Below the pieces are notes generated by a model, which ran no database searches, was not told where the DNA came from, and saw only the letters and a list, made by a program, of their open reading frames with translations. Positions 25,835 through 34,614 of a stretch of DNA of 55,461 bases are shown here, piece after piece. The first letter of the stretch is position 1; every line of letters starts with the position of its first letter. A program made the position numbers and the translations under genes. Origin of the DNA: Bacteroidetes bacterium SB0662_bin_6 (GTDB lineage Bacteria > Bacteroidota > Rhodothermia > Rhodothermales > VXPQ01). Location of the stretch: positions 73,153 through 128,613 of the forward strand of contig VXPQ01000038.1 of NCBI GenBank assembly GCA_009839485.1, in the 5' to 3' direction.

Positions 25835-25873
25835 GCATAATTGGATGCCGAATTATGCAGATTTTGCATAATT
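25835..25873. repeat. Triple GCATAATT repeat between convergent genes
   Basis: GCATAATT occurs at 25835-25842, inverted as AATTATGC at 25851-25858, and again direct at 25866-25873. The first and third copies share the longer context TTTTGCATAATTG. It lies between the 3' ends of gyrA and the lysine aminotransferase gene. It may act as a bidirectional terminator or a protein-binding site. Confidence 0.5.
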
Positions 25874-25895
25874 GAGATCGGCAGCCGGGATCCGG

Positions 25896-27239
25896 CTACA
25901 AGTTCATCCTTTGCAACACCCCATCGATGAGGTCTATCCCCTGGTCCAGTTCGTCCGCCGTGACGACAAGCGGGGGCCTGAAGCGTACGGACGAAACGCC
26001 GCAACCCAGCATAACCAGCCCGGCCTCGTAGCACTTCTCGAGAAAGGCGGCGCGCACTTCCAGATCGGGCAGATCGAAAGCGCACATGAGGCCCCGCCCC
26101 CGAACATTGCTGACGCAGGGATGCGCATCGGCCAGTTCATGCAGGCGCATGAGCAGATGCGCTCCCAGCCCGTCCACCCGGCCTACGATATCCTGTTCCT
26201 CCATGACCTCCAGAATCCGGTCGAAGCGAACCATGTCCGCAAGATTGCCGCCCCAGGTCGAATTAATCCGGCCCGGCAACCGGAATACATGATCGTCCAC
26301 CTCGTCCATCTTCGGACCGGCCAGCACCCCGCAGACCTGGGTCTTCTTTCCGAATGCGATCAGGTCGGGACGCACGCCGAGCATCTGGTGTGCCCAGAAC
26401 CGTCCGGTAATGCCAACGCCGGTCTGCACTTCGTCGAAGATGAACAGCGCGTCGTTCTCGTGGGCCAGGTCCTTCAGCCGGGCGAGGAATTCCGGGCGAA
26501 AGTGATTATCCCCTCCCTCCCCCTGGATAGGCTCGACGATCACGGAAGCAATGTCGTCTCCGCAGGCCAAAAAATGCTCCCGTGCCCGGTCGAGTGCAAA
26601 GGCTTCGGCCCGCTCGACTTCTTCGAGGTGCGCCTTCAGCGGATGAACGATTTTGGGGTTCGGGATGCGCGGCCAGTCGAAAACGGGAAAGTGCCGGGTC
26701 TTGTTGGGATCCGCCGTGTTGGTGAGCGAAAGCGTGTATCCGGAACGCCCATGGAACGCCTGTTCCAGATGCAGCACCTTCCTCCCGAGTTCGCCCCCGC
26801 GGCCCTTCGCCCTGTTTTTCCGAACCTTCCAGTCGAACGCCGCCTTCAGGGCATTCTCGACCGCCGCCGCGCCGCCGGAAATAAAGAACGCATAGGGCAG
26901 ATATTCCGGAATCGCCATGCGGGAAAACGTCCGAGCGAACCGCGCCATATGCACGGTGGCCATATCCGAATTCGTGACTTTGTGGAACGCCGCTTCCAGC
27001 AAACGCTCCCGAAAATCCGCGTCCTCAACGAGGGCGGGGTGGTTCATCCCCAGCACACTGGAAGCAAAGAATCCGAAAAAGTCGAGGTATTCCCTGCCTG
27101 TGACCGCATCGCAAAGATGCACGCCCCGGCTGCGCTGCATATCCAGCACGAGGGGCTTCATGCCGCGCACCTGTAAATGCTCCGACAGAATACGCCGTAC
27201 ATCCCCGGGGGTTACCGTGTTTGAAGCCGTACTACGCAT
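25896..27239 (-). CDS. lat: L-lysine 6-aminotransferase
   Basis: A 447-residue class III PLP aminotransferase that moves the epsilon-amino group of L-lysine to 2-oxoglutarate, giving alpha-aminoadipate semialdehyde (cyclising to piperideine-6-carboxylate). The PLP Lys is K298 in AFGKKTQVCG, preceded by FDEVQTGVGITGRFWA (D269). The substrate-gating Glu in PIQGEGGDNHF (E241) and RINSTWGGNLADMVR are characteristic of Lat rather than ornithine or GABA aminotransferases. The start ATG at 27239 matches the family N-terminus (TPGDVRRILSEHL). It lies about 7 kb from thrA-dapB-dapA, opposite in metabolic direction. Downstream catabolic partners are not seen. Confidence 0.93.
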   Translation of the reverse strand: MRSTASNTVTPGDVRRILSEHLQVRGMKPLVLDMQRSRGVHLCDAVTGREYLDFFGFFASSVLGMNHPALVEDADFRERLLEAAFHKVTNSDMATVHMARFARTFSRMAIPEYLPYAFFISGGAAAVENALKAAFDWKVRKNRAKGRGGELGRKVLHLEQAFHGRSGYTLSLTNTADPNKTRHFPVFDWPRIPNPKIVHPLKAHLEEVERAEAFALDRAREHFLACGDDIASVIVEPIQGEGGDNHFRPEFLARLKDLAHENDALFIFDEVQTGVGITGRFWAHQMLGVRPDLIAFGKKTQVCGVLAGPKMDEVDDHVFRLPGRINSTWGGNLADMVRFDRILEVMEEQDIVGRVDGLGAHLLMRLHELADAHPCVSNVRGRGLMCAFDLPDLEVRAAFLEKCYEAGLVMLGCGVSSVRFRPPLVVTADELDQGIDLIDGVLQRMNL

Positions 27240-27605
27240 GCGAGTTTGCTAACGGTTACAAAAAAGCATCGACCTCCTTGCTACATACCATTGCCGCATG
27301 GATACTCTGATTAAGTCCGCAAAGTTCAGAGGCTGAAAGGGGTGCGCTGGCAAGAAATGACGAAGAAGTGTGGCGGGCCCCACACAATGAGGAATGACGC
27401 AGCCAGCGCGCTCCTCTCAGCCTCCCGAAGGGCGCTTAACGCACAAACGTGAAGCGCTGATCGAAGTGGACTTGGTCAGAGTATCCATAAAAGGATTCCG
27501 GGGGATCCGATCGGACGGTCAACCGTATTCCTGCATCGGAAAATGTATGAACGTATAGTTCATTCCGGAAACCACCCCATCCAGCGTACGCGCCTTTCCC
27601 GTTCC
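27240..27605. other. 366-base intergenic region dominated by a foldback repeat
   Basis: This region between divergent lat and lipA contains the complete foldback element at 27298-27488. The flanks hold nothing further that I recognise, and no ORF is convincing. Confidence 0.6.
27298..27488. repeat. MITE-like foldback element, copy B (most complete)
   Basis: A 191-bp element with 21-bp terminal inverted repeats (27298-27318 and 27468-27488, 19 of 21 matching; core GGATACTCTGA). Inside, a second arm pair (27328-27351 with 27402-27423) and a central hairpin GTGTGG/CCACAC (27368-27385) let almost the whole element fold back on itself. It has no ORF. Left-end sequence recurs at 2140 and 40721, and the right-end 39 bp (27448-27486) recurs at 32816. 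Confidence 0.7.
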
Positions 27606-28607
27606 ATGCCCCGCCCATCTGCAGAAAAGCCCAAGCGCCCCGGCGACATCCGGCTCGAACGGGTGAAGAAGGAGCCGCTTTTCTCTTCCGGCGACGGCGA
27701 TCCGGGCCTGTTCGAACTCCCGGTAGTGGAGCAGCCGGACATTGCCAATACCCGGGGCCGCCGCCCCGACTGGCTCCGCGTCAAGCTCCCGTACGGACCC
27801 ACCTACCGGAACGTGGCCCGCATCATCGAGGACCATAACCTGCACACGGTCTGCCAGAGCGCGCGATGCCCCAATATGGGAGAATGCTGGAGCGCGGGCA
27901 CGGCCACCTTCATGATCCTGGGGAACGTATGCACGCGTTCGTGCGGCTTCTGCGCCGTGATGACGGGCCGCCCGCCGGAGGGCCTGGACTGGGATGAACC
28001 GGACCGCGTCGCCAGGGCAGCCCGCCTCATGGAGTTGAATCATGCGGTCGTAACGAGCGTCAACCGCGACGAACGCAAGGACGGCGGCGCCCCGATCTTC
28101 GCGGAAACAATCCGCAAGATCCGCGAAGCACGGAAGGGTTGTACGGTCGAAGTGCTGATTCCCGATTTCCGGGGCGACCGGGAGGCGCTGCAGATGGTGA
28201 TCGACGCCCGGCCGGATATCATGAATCACAATGTGGAAACGGTTCCGCGCCTTTACCGCCGCGTCCGCCCGCAAGCCGATTACCGGCAGTCGCTCGAAGT
28301 GCTTCGCATCTCGAAGGAAGCAGGATTGCGCACGAAAAGCGGCATCATGGTCGGGCTGGGCGAAACGGAAGCCGAAGTGTTCGACCTGATGGACGATTTT
28401 GTGGCGAACGGGGTGGACGTCATGACGATCGGGCAGTATCTGCAACCGACGCGCATGCATCTTCCCGTCGAGGAATTCATTCACCCGGACACGTTCGCAC
28501 AGTACAAGGTCGTCGGTGAAGCCAAGGGAATCGATCATGTCGAAAGCGGCCCCCTCGTGCGGTCGTCCTACCACGCCGAGCGGCATGTAGCATCCGATCC
28601 GGCCTGA
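27606..28607 (+). CDS. lipA: Lipoyl synthase
   Basis: A 333-residue radical-SAM enzyme inserting two sulfurs into octanoyl groups on lipoyl domains. Both iron-sulfur cluster motifs are intact: auxiliary cluster C83-C88-C94 ([12 protein letters not shown]) and radical-SAM cluster C109-C113-C116 (CTRSCGFC). The C-terminal Ser ligand appears in VRSSYHAE. The ATG at 27606 is preferred over 27543 because the extra 21 residues are unlike the family. LipB is not in the window. It is followed after 82 bases by ndk. Confidence 0.96.
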   Translation: MPRPSAEKPKRPGDIRLERVKKEPLFSSGDGDPGLFELPVVEQPDIANTRGRRPDWLRVKLPYGPTYRNVARIIEDHNLHTVCQSARCPNMGECWSAGTATFMILGNVCTRSCGFCAVMTGRPPEGLDWDEPDRVARAARLMELNHAVVTSVNRDERKDGGAPIFAETIRKIREARKGCTVEVLIPDFRGDREALQMVIDARPDIMNHNVETVPRLYRRVRPQADYRQSLEVLRISKEAGLRTKSGIMVGLGETEAEVFDLMDDFVANGVDVMTIGQYLQPTRMHLPVEEFIHPDTFAQYKVVGEAKGIDHVESGPLVRSSYHAERHVASDPA

Positions 28608-28689
28608 CCGAAGGCTTGCTGCCGTTATTCACCGACAGGCCTGTACACACGCACCACTACGCACGTTTTATCCGATTCACCGTATACAT

Positions 28690-29115
28690 ATGGAGCGCAC
28701 GCTTGCCATTCTGAAACCCGATTGCGTCCGCAAGGGCCTCATCGGAGAAGTCATTCGTCGCATTCAGGAAGCCGGATTCGTCCTGCGCGCCCTGCGGATG
28801 CAACAACTCACCCGAAAGGAAGCCGAAGGGTTTTACGCCGTACACAAGGGGCGTCCGTTCTTCGACGAACTGACGGAATTCATGTCGAGCGGTCCATGCG
28901 TCCCGATGGTGCTGGAAAAAGAGAATGCCGTGGAGGATTTTCGCGCACTGATCGGCGCCACCGATCCGGCAGAGGCAGCGGAGGGCACCATCCGCCATGC
29001 TTTTGCGGACAACAAGGGACAAAACATCGTTCACGGATCCGATTCCGTCGCCAATGGAACCATCGAGGCCGGCTATTTCTTCTGCGAACGCGAACTGGTG
29101 GCGAACGGGGCATAA
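28690..29115 (+). CDS. ndk: Nucleoside diphosphate kinase
   Basis: A 141-residue enzyme of normal length that equilibrates nucleoside di- and triphosphates through a phospho-histidine. H115 in NIVHGSDSV is the active-site His. The opening [18 protein letters not shown] is the family nucleotide-binding start, and the Lys in ILKPD is conserved. The next gene (NamZ-like) begins 16 bases after the stop, so co-transcription is likely. Confidence 0.97.
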   Translation: MERTLAILKPDCVRKGLIGEVIRRIQEAGFVLRALRMQQLTRKEAEGFYAVHKGRPFFDELTEFMSSGPCVPMVLEKENAVEDFRALIGATDPAEAAEGTIRHAFADNKGQNIVHGSDSVANGTIEAGYFFCERELVANGA

Positions 29116-29131
29116 CGCCCTGTACGCCGGC

Positions 29132-30406
29132 ATGCTTGCCGCGCTGTTTTTTTGCCTGGGGTGCGGCAACGCCGCCGAACGGACTGATGCTGCCGCAGCG
29201 GCCTCCGGGACGGCGGAGGCGCCGCCTGTTAAAACAGGCGCGGCGGTGCTGGCGGAGCGCGGGTTCGACCTGCTCGACGGAAAACGCGTCGGCCTGGTAG
29301 TCAACCATACGGCCCGCGTCGACACGACCCATCTGATCGACCTGATCGCCGCCGCCCCGAACGTGGAGCTTGCAGCCCTCTTCGGCCCCGAACACGGCTT
29401 GCGCGGCACTGCCGACGCCGGAGAGAAAATCGCCGACGGGCGGGACGAACGCACCGGCGTGCCGGTCTACAGCCTCTACGGGGAAACGCGCAAACCGACC
29501 CCGGATATGCTCGCCGGCGCCGATGTGCTGGTATTCGACATTCAGGATATCGGAGCCCGGTTCTACACCTACATTTCAACGATGGGCCTGGCCATGCAGG
29601 CAGCGGCCGAACAGGGCATTGCATTCGTCGTCCTGGATCGCCCCAACCCGCTGGGAGGAAACTACGTATCGGGCTTTATGCTCGAACCGGAGCATACGTC
29701 CTTCGTGGGGCAGTACCCCATCCCCATGGTCCACGGGATGACCGTCGGGGAACTGGCCCGCATGATCCGGGACGAATCCATGATGGAAGGACTGGACGGG
29801 TTGGACCTTCATGTCGTCGAAATGGAAGGCTGGCGGCGAGACATGCTCTGGCCCGAGACGGGACTTCCCTGGATTGCGCCCAGTCCCAACATTCCGGATT
29901 TCGAAACTGCTCTCGTCTACCCCGGTCCCGTTCTTTTCGAGGCCACGTCGGCCAGCGAAGGACGAGGCACCCGGCAGCCTTTCGTGCAGGTCGGGGCGCC
30001 CTGGCTTGACGGGCAGGCGGCTGCCGATTCGCTCAATGCGCAGAGGCTCCCCGGCGTGCGGTTCGAGGCCATCGTGTTCACCCCGGAAAGCATACCGGGC
30101 ATGGCTTCCCATCCGAAACTGGAAGGGCAAGCCCTGGAGGGAATCCGCCATATCCTTACCGACGAGCGGGCATTCCGGCCGGTAGAAACCGGAATACATG
30201 TCCTCGACGTATTCCGGAGGCAGGCTGCATCGAATACGCCGGAGAAACTGGTGAACCGCCCCGCCGGAATGGCCCGGCTTGCCGGCACGCAACGTCTGCT
30301 GAGCATGCTGCAGGAAGGGGCATCGCCCGAAACCGTCATCGCATCGTGGGAACGCGAGGTGCTCGCCTTTCGCGAGATGCGCGCGGCGTCGCTCCTTTAT
30401 CCGTGA
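29132..30406 (+). CDS. DUF1343 protein, exo-beta-N-acetylmuramidase NamZ-like lipoprotein
   Basis: About 424 residues. A short signal with lipobox FFCLGC (C11) is followed by a linker and the DUF1343 domain. Recognisable blocks are RVGLVVNHTARVD, LFGPEHGLRG, YSLYGETRKPTPDML, FDIQDIGARFYTYISTM, DRPNPLGG and WIAPSPNIPDFETALVYPGP. NamZ enzymes remove terminal N-acetylmuramic acid from peptidoglycan fragments during wall recycling. The ATG at 29132 gives an unusually short signal without a charged n-region. An earlier in-frame start overlapping ndk, or a non-ATG start, is possible. Confidence 0.88.
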   Translation: MLAALFFCLGCGNAAERTDAAAAASGTAEAPPVKTGAAVLAERGFDLLDGKRVGLVVNHTARVDTTHLIDLIAAAPNVELAALFGPEHGLRGTADAGEKIADGRDERTGVPVYSLYGETRKPTPDMLAGADVLVFDIQDIGARFYTYISTMGLAMQAAAEQGIAFVVLDRPNPLGGNYVSGFMLEPEHTSFVGQYPIPMVHGMTVGELARMIRDESMMEGLDGLDLHVVEMEGWRRDMLWPETGLPWIAPSPNIPDFETALVYPGPVLFEATSASEGRGTRQPFVQVGAPWLDGQAAADSLNAQRLPGVRFEAIVFTPESIPGMASHPKLEGQALEGIRHILTDERAFRPVETGIHVLDVFRRQAASNTPEKLVNRPAGMARLAGTQRLLSMLQEGASPETVIASWEREVLAFREMRAASLLYP

Positions 30407-30451
30407 AGCGAACCGACGTGTGGCCGTTTACAGGGGAGATTACCGAACTGT

Positions 30452-30739
30452 TTATCGGGCAGCGGCCCGGGATTTTTTCGGAAAATCTTTCTCCTCTTCC
30501 GGCCGCACAAGAATAGCCCAGATGATCTCCAGATATCCGCCCAGAATAATGAGGGGGGCAATGTACAGCGAAACGAATCCTTCCACCTGGTTGTCGATAC
30601 GCATCATCGCGTATCCCAGCACCACCGCAGCCACGCCGATCAGGAGCAGCAGATAATTCTTGCGGCGAAACACCATACGCACACTGCGGCGTTGCTTGCG
30701 GGCCTGCGGGGTGCGGCGTCGTCCGGAAGGCTTTGCCAT
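30452..30739 (-). CDS. DUF3098 family small membrane protein
   Basis: A 95-residue protein with a basic N-terminus (SGRRRTPQARKQRRSVRM) and two hydrophobic spans (about 28-47, YLLLLIGVAAVVLGYAMM; 55-77, FVSLYIAPLIILGGYLEIIW). The FRRKNY...GYAMM...IAPLIILGGY pattern is that of DUF3098, a Bacteroidota family of unknown function. It is divergent from the PBP4 gene with 87 bases between. Confidence 0.8.
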   Translation of the reverse strand: MAKPSGRRRTPQARKQRRSVRMVFRRKNYLLLLIGVAAVVLGYAMMRIDNQVEGFVSLYIAPLIILGGYLEIIWAILVRPEEEKDFPKKSRAAAR

Positions 30740-30826
30740 CTATACCATGAACAGGATGAGCATCAAAACGTACTGTCAAGGCGAACCCGACGGGCGCATT
30801 CAGGTTCCATGTCCTGGCGATCCCTT

Positions 30827-32293
30827 ATGCGAAACACCGTGAACGATTTACCTGCTACGAAGCGCCGACGCCTTGCAACCCTGCCGGCAGCGGCTATCGC
30901 TCTTGCATTCGCAACGGCCCCTACCGGCCCGCCGCCGGACCTCGATACCATTCTCAACGGGTCCATCTCCCGGAACGCTTTCTGGGGCGTGTATGTGCAG
31001 CATGTCGAAACCGGCGAAACCTGGTACGAGCACAACGCCTCGAACGCTTTTCTCCCCGCATCCAATCAGAAAATTTTTACTTCGGCTACTGCCCTCGACG
31101 CCCTCGGCGGCGATTACCGGTACCGCACCGTGCTGTACTTTGACGGGCAGGTGGAAGGGAGTGTCCTGAAAGGGGATCTCGTACTGCGCGGCTCGGGCGA
31201 CCCCACGTTCGGAAGCGAGCAGGTCCGCCGCAGGGATCCCCTCAGAACATGGGCAGCGGACCTGGCCGACATGGGCATCAGGCGGATCGAGGGGCGTATC
31301 GTGGGAGATGACAACGCCTTCGACGATCAGCCGTATGCAGAGGGCTGGGATATCGACTTTGTCACCTCCAGAGCCAGCCGTGAGGTGGGTGTAAGCATTG
31401 GCGGCCTCGCATACAACGACAATGTCGTCCTGGTAAGTATCCGGGCCGGCTCCCCGGGACGCCCCCCCCGGGTCAGTATGAATCCCGACGGATTCCTCGA
31501 CTTTCAGAACCGGATGGTCACGGCCAACCGGCGGCGGGGCATCGCCATCACGACCCACCGGGACTTCAGAAACGAACGCATTACCCTGCAAGGAAGCCTC
31601 CCGCGCACGTATAACGGAACGGTCGGCGTCCCGGTAGCGAATCCCACGGCCTTTGCCGCCGCCACCTTTGCAAAATATCTGCGCGAAGCAGGTATCGAGG
31701 TGCAAGGCGAACCGGTCGATATCGATGACCTGAATGATTTCCGGTACGACAGGGAGCAACCCTTATTCGTGTATGTATCGCCTCCGCTGCTGGACATTCT
31801 GAACATCGTCAACAAGGAAAGCAACAATTTCTATGCAGAGCAGGTCTTTCGAACGTATGCTTCCAACGGCTCCGCGCAAGGTGCTGAAAACCGTATCAAG
31901 CAACTGTTGAGGCGAGCCGGAGCCGCAACGGGCGACATCGAGGTTCGTGACGGATCCGGACTGTCCCGCAAGAATATGATTACGCCGCGCGCCATGGGCA
32001 ACCTGTTGACCTACATGCACGGACACGAGCAACGTGAAGCATTCCTTGCTTCGCTTGCCAGAGGCGGAGAGCGGGGATCCACGCTTCGCTACCGACTGAA
32101 TCGGATGCCCGTCCGCGCCAAAACGGGCTCCCTCGAATTCGTGCGGTCTTTGAGCGGCTACGTTACGACCAGGGACGGGCAAACGCTGGCCTTCGCTGTC
32201 TTCGCCAACAACTGCTCGGGGCCATCTTACCGAATCACGCAAACGATCGACCGCATCGTTACAGAACTGGCCGCCTCTTCTTCCCCATCGTAA
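30827..32293 (+). CDS. dacB: D-alanyl-D-alanine carboxypeptidase/endopeptidase (PBP4 family)
   Basis: A 488-residue penicillin-binding protein of class C (PBP4/DacB), which trims or opens peptidoglycan cross-links in the periplasm. All three active-site motifs are visible: S79-N-Q-K82 in PASNQKIFTS, SNN in KESNNFYAEQV, and KTG in RAKTGSLEFVRS. The large inserted domains typical of PBP4 lie between the first two. A basic, hydrophobic N-terminus (KRRRLATLPAAAIALAFATA) serves as the signal. The start at 30827 or 30809 is equally possible. The next gene is MreD-like, 12 bases later. Confidence 0.93.
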   Translation: MRNTVNDLPATKRRRLATLPAAAIALAFATAPTGPPPDLDTILNGSISRNAFWGVYVQHVETGETWYEHNASNAFLPASNQKIFTSATALDALGGDYRYRTVLYFDGQVEGSVLKGDLVLRGSGDPTFGSEQVRRRDPLRTWAADLADMGIRRIEGRIVGDDNAFDDQPYAEGWDIDFVTSRASREVGVSIGGLAYNDNVVLVSIRAGSPGRPPRVSMNPDGFLDFQNRMVTANRRRGIAITTHRDFRNERITLQGSLPRTYNGTVGVPVANPTAFAAATFAKYLREAGIEVQGEPVDIDDLNDFRYDREQPLFVYVSPPLLDILNIVNKESNNFYAEQVFRTYASNGSAQGAENRIKQLLRRAGAATGDIEVRDGSGLSRKNMITPRAMGNLLTYMHGHEQREAFLASLARGGERGSTLRYRLNRMPVRAKTGSLEFVRSLSGYVTTRDGQTLAFAVFANNCSGPSYRITQTIDRIVTELAASSSPS

Positions 32294-32305
32294 TCCGGCG
32301 CCGGC

Positions 32306-32782
32306 ATGCCCTCATTGCTTCCTCACATTCTCGTCGGCGCGCTGATTATCGCTGTGCAATGGCTTTTGCTGGGGAGACTCCATATATGGAATGCCTGGCC
32401 GGACGCTGTGCTGCTGTACGTAGCCTGGACAGCCATGCAGTTCGGTCGGCGGAAGGGGGCGCTTACGGGATTCGTGAGCGGTTTTTTTATGGATGCCCTC
32501 TACGGAACATGGGGCATTCAGATGTTCGTGAAAACGCTGATCGGATTTCTCATAGGGATTTTCCAGCCCACTGAGCGGGAAAGCTTCCCGGTCGTCCCGT
32601 CGTATATTTTCGTTGGCAGCCTCGCCGTGGCGCTATTGCACAACGGGCTGTTTGCTCTGTTCATCGCGCTGGACGCAAGCACGAAAAACGTATCCATCGT
32701 CACCGGAATCTGGCTTGGTTCCTCACTCTACACCGCCGCCCTTGCAGGGTTGGCCACGCTCTTCATGACGAGAACGCGCTGA
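32306..32782 (+). CDS. MreD-like rod-shape membrane protein
   Basis: A 158-residue polytopic membrane protein with about five hydrophobic spans. The central motif GRRKGALTGFVSGFFMDALYG, followed by GIQMFVKTLIGFLIGIF, matches MreD, the small membrane component of the elongasome. It lies 12 bases behind a PBP4 gene, consistent with cell-wall synthesis. MreB and MreC are not in the window, so the name is tentative. Confidence 0.78.
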   Translation: MPSLLPHILVGALIIAVQWLLLGRLHIWNAWPDAVLLYVAWTAMQFGRRKGALTGFVSGFFMDALYGTWGIQMFVKTLIGFLIGIFQPTERESFPVVPSYIFVGSLAVALLHNGLFALFIALDASTKNVSIVTGIWLGSSLYTAALAGLATLFMTRTR

Positions 32783-32815
32783 CGGGATCGATTTAGGGAA
32801 ACAGGTCAGTGCAGG

Positions 32816-32854
32816 CGTGAAATGCTGATCGAAGTGCACTTGATCAGCGTATCC
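32816..32854. repeat. Dispersed repeat, copy C (right end)
   Basis: These 39 bp match the right end of copy B (27448-27486) at 34 of 39 positions and end in GCGTATCC. The repeat abuts the dapA stop codon (32855). A left inverted end is not clear, so this looks like a partial copy. Confidence 0.6.
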
Positions 32855-33742
32855 CTACAGGTGGGGACGAAACGCCTCGATCACGCGCGGAAGTGTCTCG
32901 TCTGTGATCCCGACCAGAGGCAGGCGCAGCCGGCCGTCCATCCGCCCCATTTCCGCCAGCATGGCTTTGACGGGGATCGGATTCGTCTCGTAGAAACAGG
33001 CCCGCATGGCTTCCAGCAGGTCGAAATGCCCCTGGCGCGCATCGTCGAGGCGGCCTTCCAGCGCCGCACGAGTCAGATTGGAGAACGCCGCAGGCAACAC
33101 ATTGGCGACCACGGAAATCACGCCATGCCCGCCCATCGCAACCAGCGGCAACGTCATTTCGTCGTCGCCGGAATACACGGCCAGATGATCGGGGCGGCCC
33201 GCAATCAGGTCGCCTATCTGCGCAATGCTTCCGGAAGCCTCCTTGATGCCAACCACCGAGGGGATTTCCTGCGCCAGTTCGAGAATGGTGTCCGGGAGAA
33301 TGTTGAAGCTGGTGCGGCCGGGCACATTGTACAGCATGATCGGACAATCCGTCTCCGCTGCGATCGCTTGTACGTGGGCCTTGAAGCCCGCCTGCGTCGG
33401 TTTGTTGTAGTAGGGCCCCACCACAAGCAGGCCGTCGGCGCCGGCAGCTTCCGCCTGCTTCGAAAAAACGATGCTCTCGCTCGTGGAATTGTTGCCCGTA
33501 CCCACAATGACGGGTACGCGGCCGTCCACATGCTCTATGGCGGCGATCACAAGTTTTTCGCGCTCCGCAGGCCAGATCGTGGCGTTCTCGCCGGTCGTAC
33601 CGAGTACAACGAGCGCCTCGACGCCCCCGGCAATCTGCATGTCTGCATGGCGGCAAAACGCCTCGTGATCAATCCGCTCTCCGTCCGGGGTGAACGGCGT
33701 CACGAGGGCCGTTCCGGTGCCGGTAAAAAGAAAATCGCCCAT
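32855..33742 (-). CDS. dapA: 4-hydroxy-tetrahydrodipicolinate synthase
   Basis: A 295-residue class I aldolase condensing pyruvate with aspartate semialdehyde, the first step committed to lysine and diaminopimelate. The Schiff-base Lys is K167 in GIKEASG. The catalytic triad appears as T50 (LGTTGEN), Y112 (GPYYNKP) and Y138 (LYNVPGRT), with R143 for substrate. It is the last gene of the thrA-dapB-dapA group, 66 bases after dapB and separated from it by a perfect hairpin. Its stop codon touches a dispersed repeat. Confidence 0.97.
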   Translation of the reverse strand: MGDFLFTGTGTALVTPFTPDGERIDHEAFCRHADMQIAGGVEALVVLGTTGENATIWPAEREKLVIAAIEHVDGRVPVIVGTGNNSTSESIVFSKQAEAAGADGLLVVGPYYNKPTQAGFKAHVQAIAAETDCPIMLYNVPGRTSFNILPDTILELAQEIPSVVGIKEASGSIAQIGDLIAGRPDHLAVYSGDDEMTLPLVAMGGHGVISVVANVLPAAFSNLTRAALEGRLDDARQGHFDLLEAMRACFYETNPIPVKAMLAEMGRMDGRLRLPLVGITDETLPRVIEAFRPHL

Positions 33743-33789
33743 GCCTGTGCTATGGTATGATGGTTCCGGTGAAAAAAGTGCGCCTGCCG

Positions 33790-33813
33790 CATAATGCGCC
33801 GGCGCGCATTATG
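33790..33813 (-). terminator. Hairpin between dapB and dapA
   Basis: CATAATGCGC (33790-33799) and GCGCATTATG (33804-33813) form a perfect 10-bp stem with a 4-base loop over the dapB stop codon. On the minus strand a T6 run follows 12 bases later. It may partially terminate transcription before dapA or stabilise the upstream message. Confidence 0.55.
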
Positions 33814-34567
33814 ATCCGAGCCATTCGGCCAGCAGATCATCCAGTGTAAAGAGTCCCTTCCGACCCGAAAGCCACTCGGCAGCCCGTACGGCGCCGAACG
33901 CGAAACCGCGCCGGCTTTTCGCCTCGTGCGAAAACACCAGTTTATCGAACGGGCTGTCGAGCGAAACATCGTGCTTGCCGACCACGCCGCCCAGCCGGGA
34001 CGAGGTTACGTGCAGCGCAGCAGCGTCGATGCGCCCGTGTTGCGTTTCGGTTTCAATATGATCCTTCCTCTTGAGCCCATCCACAATCAGATCGGCCAGC
34101 ATGAGCGCCGTACCGGAAGGGCTGTCAGCCTTGCCGATATGATGCACTTCGTGGACAGCGGCATCGTATTCCGGCAACTCGTCAAGAAGCGGCAGGACGG
34201 AGCGGACAACCTGTGCGAGCAAGGCCACGCCGATAGAAAAATTCGGAGCGTAGAGCACAGCGCCGTCGTACTTGTCCACCAGCACCTTCACTTCGTCGAG
34301 CCGGTCATACCAGCCGGTCGTGCCGATCACGGCGGGAAGACCCCACCGGCAATACCGTGCGATATTCTCCGGAACCGCACCAGGAAGGGTAAAGTCGATG
34401 ATCGCATCGGCGGATGCCAGCGCATCAGGCAGATCCGGAACATCGGGCAGAGACGGGTACTGATCGATGTACTCATCGAACCGGGCCACGATTTCGTGCC
34501 CGCGCCTCGCAGCGAGTTCGCTCACCGCTTCGCCCATCCGTCCCATTCCAACCAATGCGATTCGCAT
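33809..34567 (-). CDS. dapB: 4-hydroxy-tetrahydrodipicolinate reductase
   Basis: A 252-residue NAD(P)H-dependent reductase, the next lysine/DAP step after DapA. The N-terminal Rossmann motif is VGMGRMG (6-12). The catalytic motif is EVHHIGKADSPSGTA, with H142/H143 and K146 as the proton donor and substrate Lys. FTLPGAVPENI and IGTTGW are also family landmarks. It lies 47 bases after thrA and 66 before dapA on the same strand. Confidence 0.97.
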   Translation of the reverse strand: MRIALVGMGRMGEAVSELAARRGHEIVARFDEYIDQYPSLPDVPDLPDALASADAIIDFTLPGAVPENIARYCRWGLPAVIGTTGWYDRLDEVKVLVDKYDGAVLYAPNFSIGVALLAQVVRSVLPLLDELPEYDAAVHEVHHIGKADSPSGTALMLADLIVDGLKRKDHIETETQHGRIDAAALHVTSSRLGGVVGKHDVSLDSPFDKLVFSHEAKSRRGFAFGAVRAAEWLSGRKGLFTLDDLLAEWLGS

Positions 34568-34614
34568 ACGATGTATCCGTTTTTGTCCAGGCTACAGGCT
34601 CGTACGCCCTGCCA

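Noticed and set aside
25835-25858. Possible dif/Xer recombination site (GCATAA with an inverted TTATGC)
   Set aside because: The spacer between half-sites is about 12 bases instead of 6-8, and the outer halves do not match XerC/XerD consensus.
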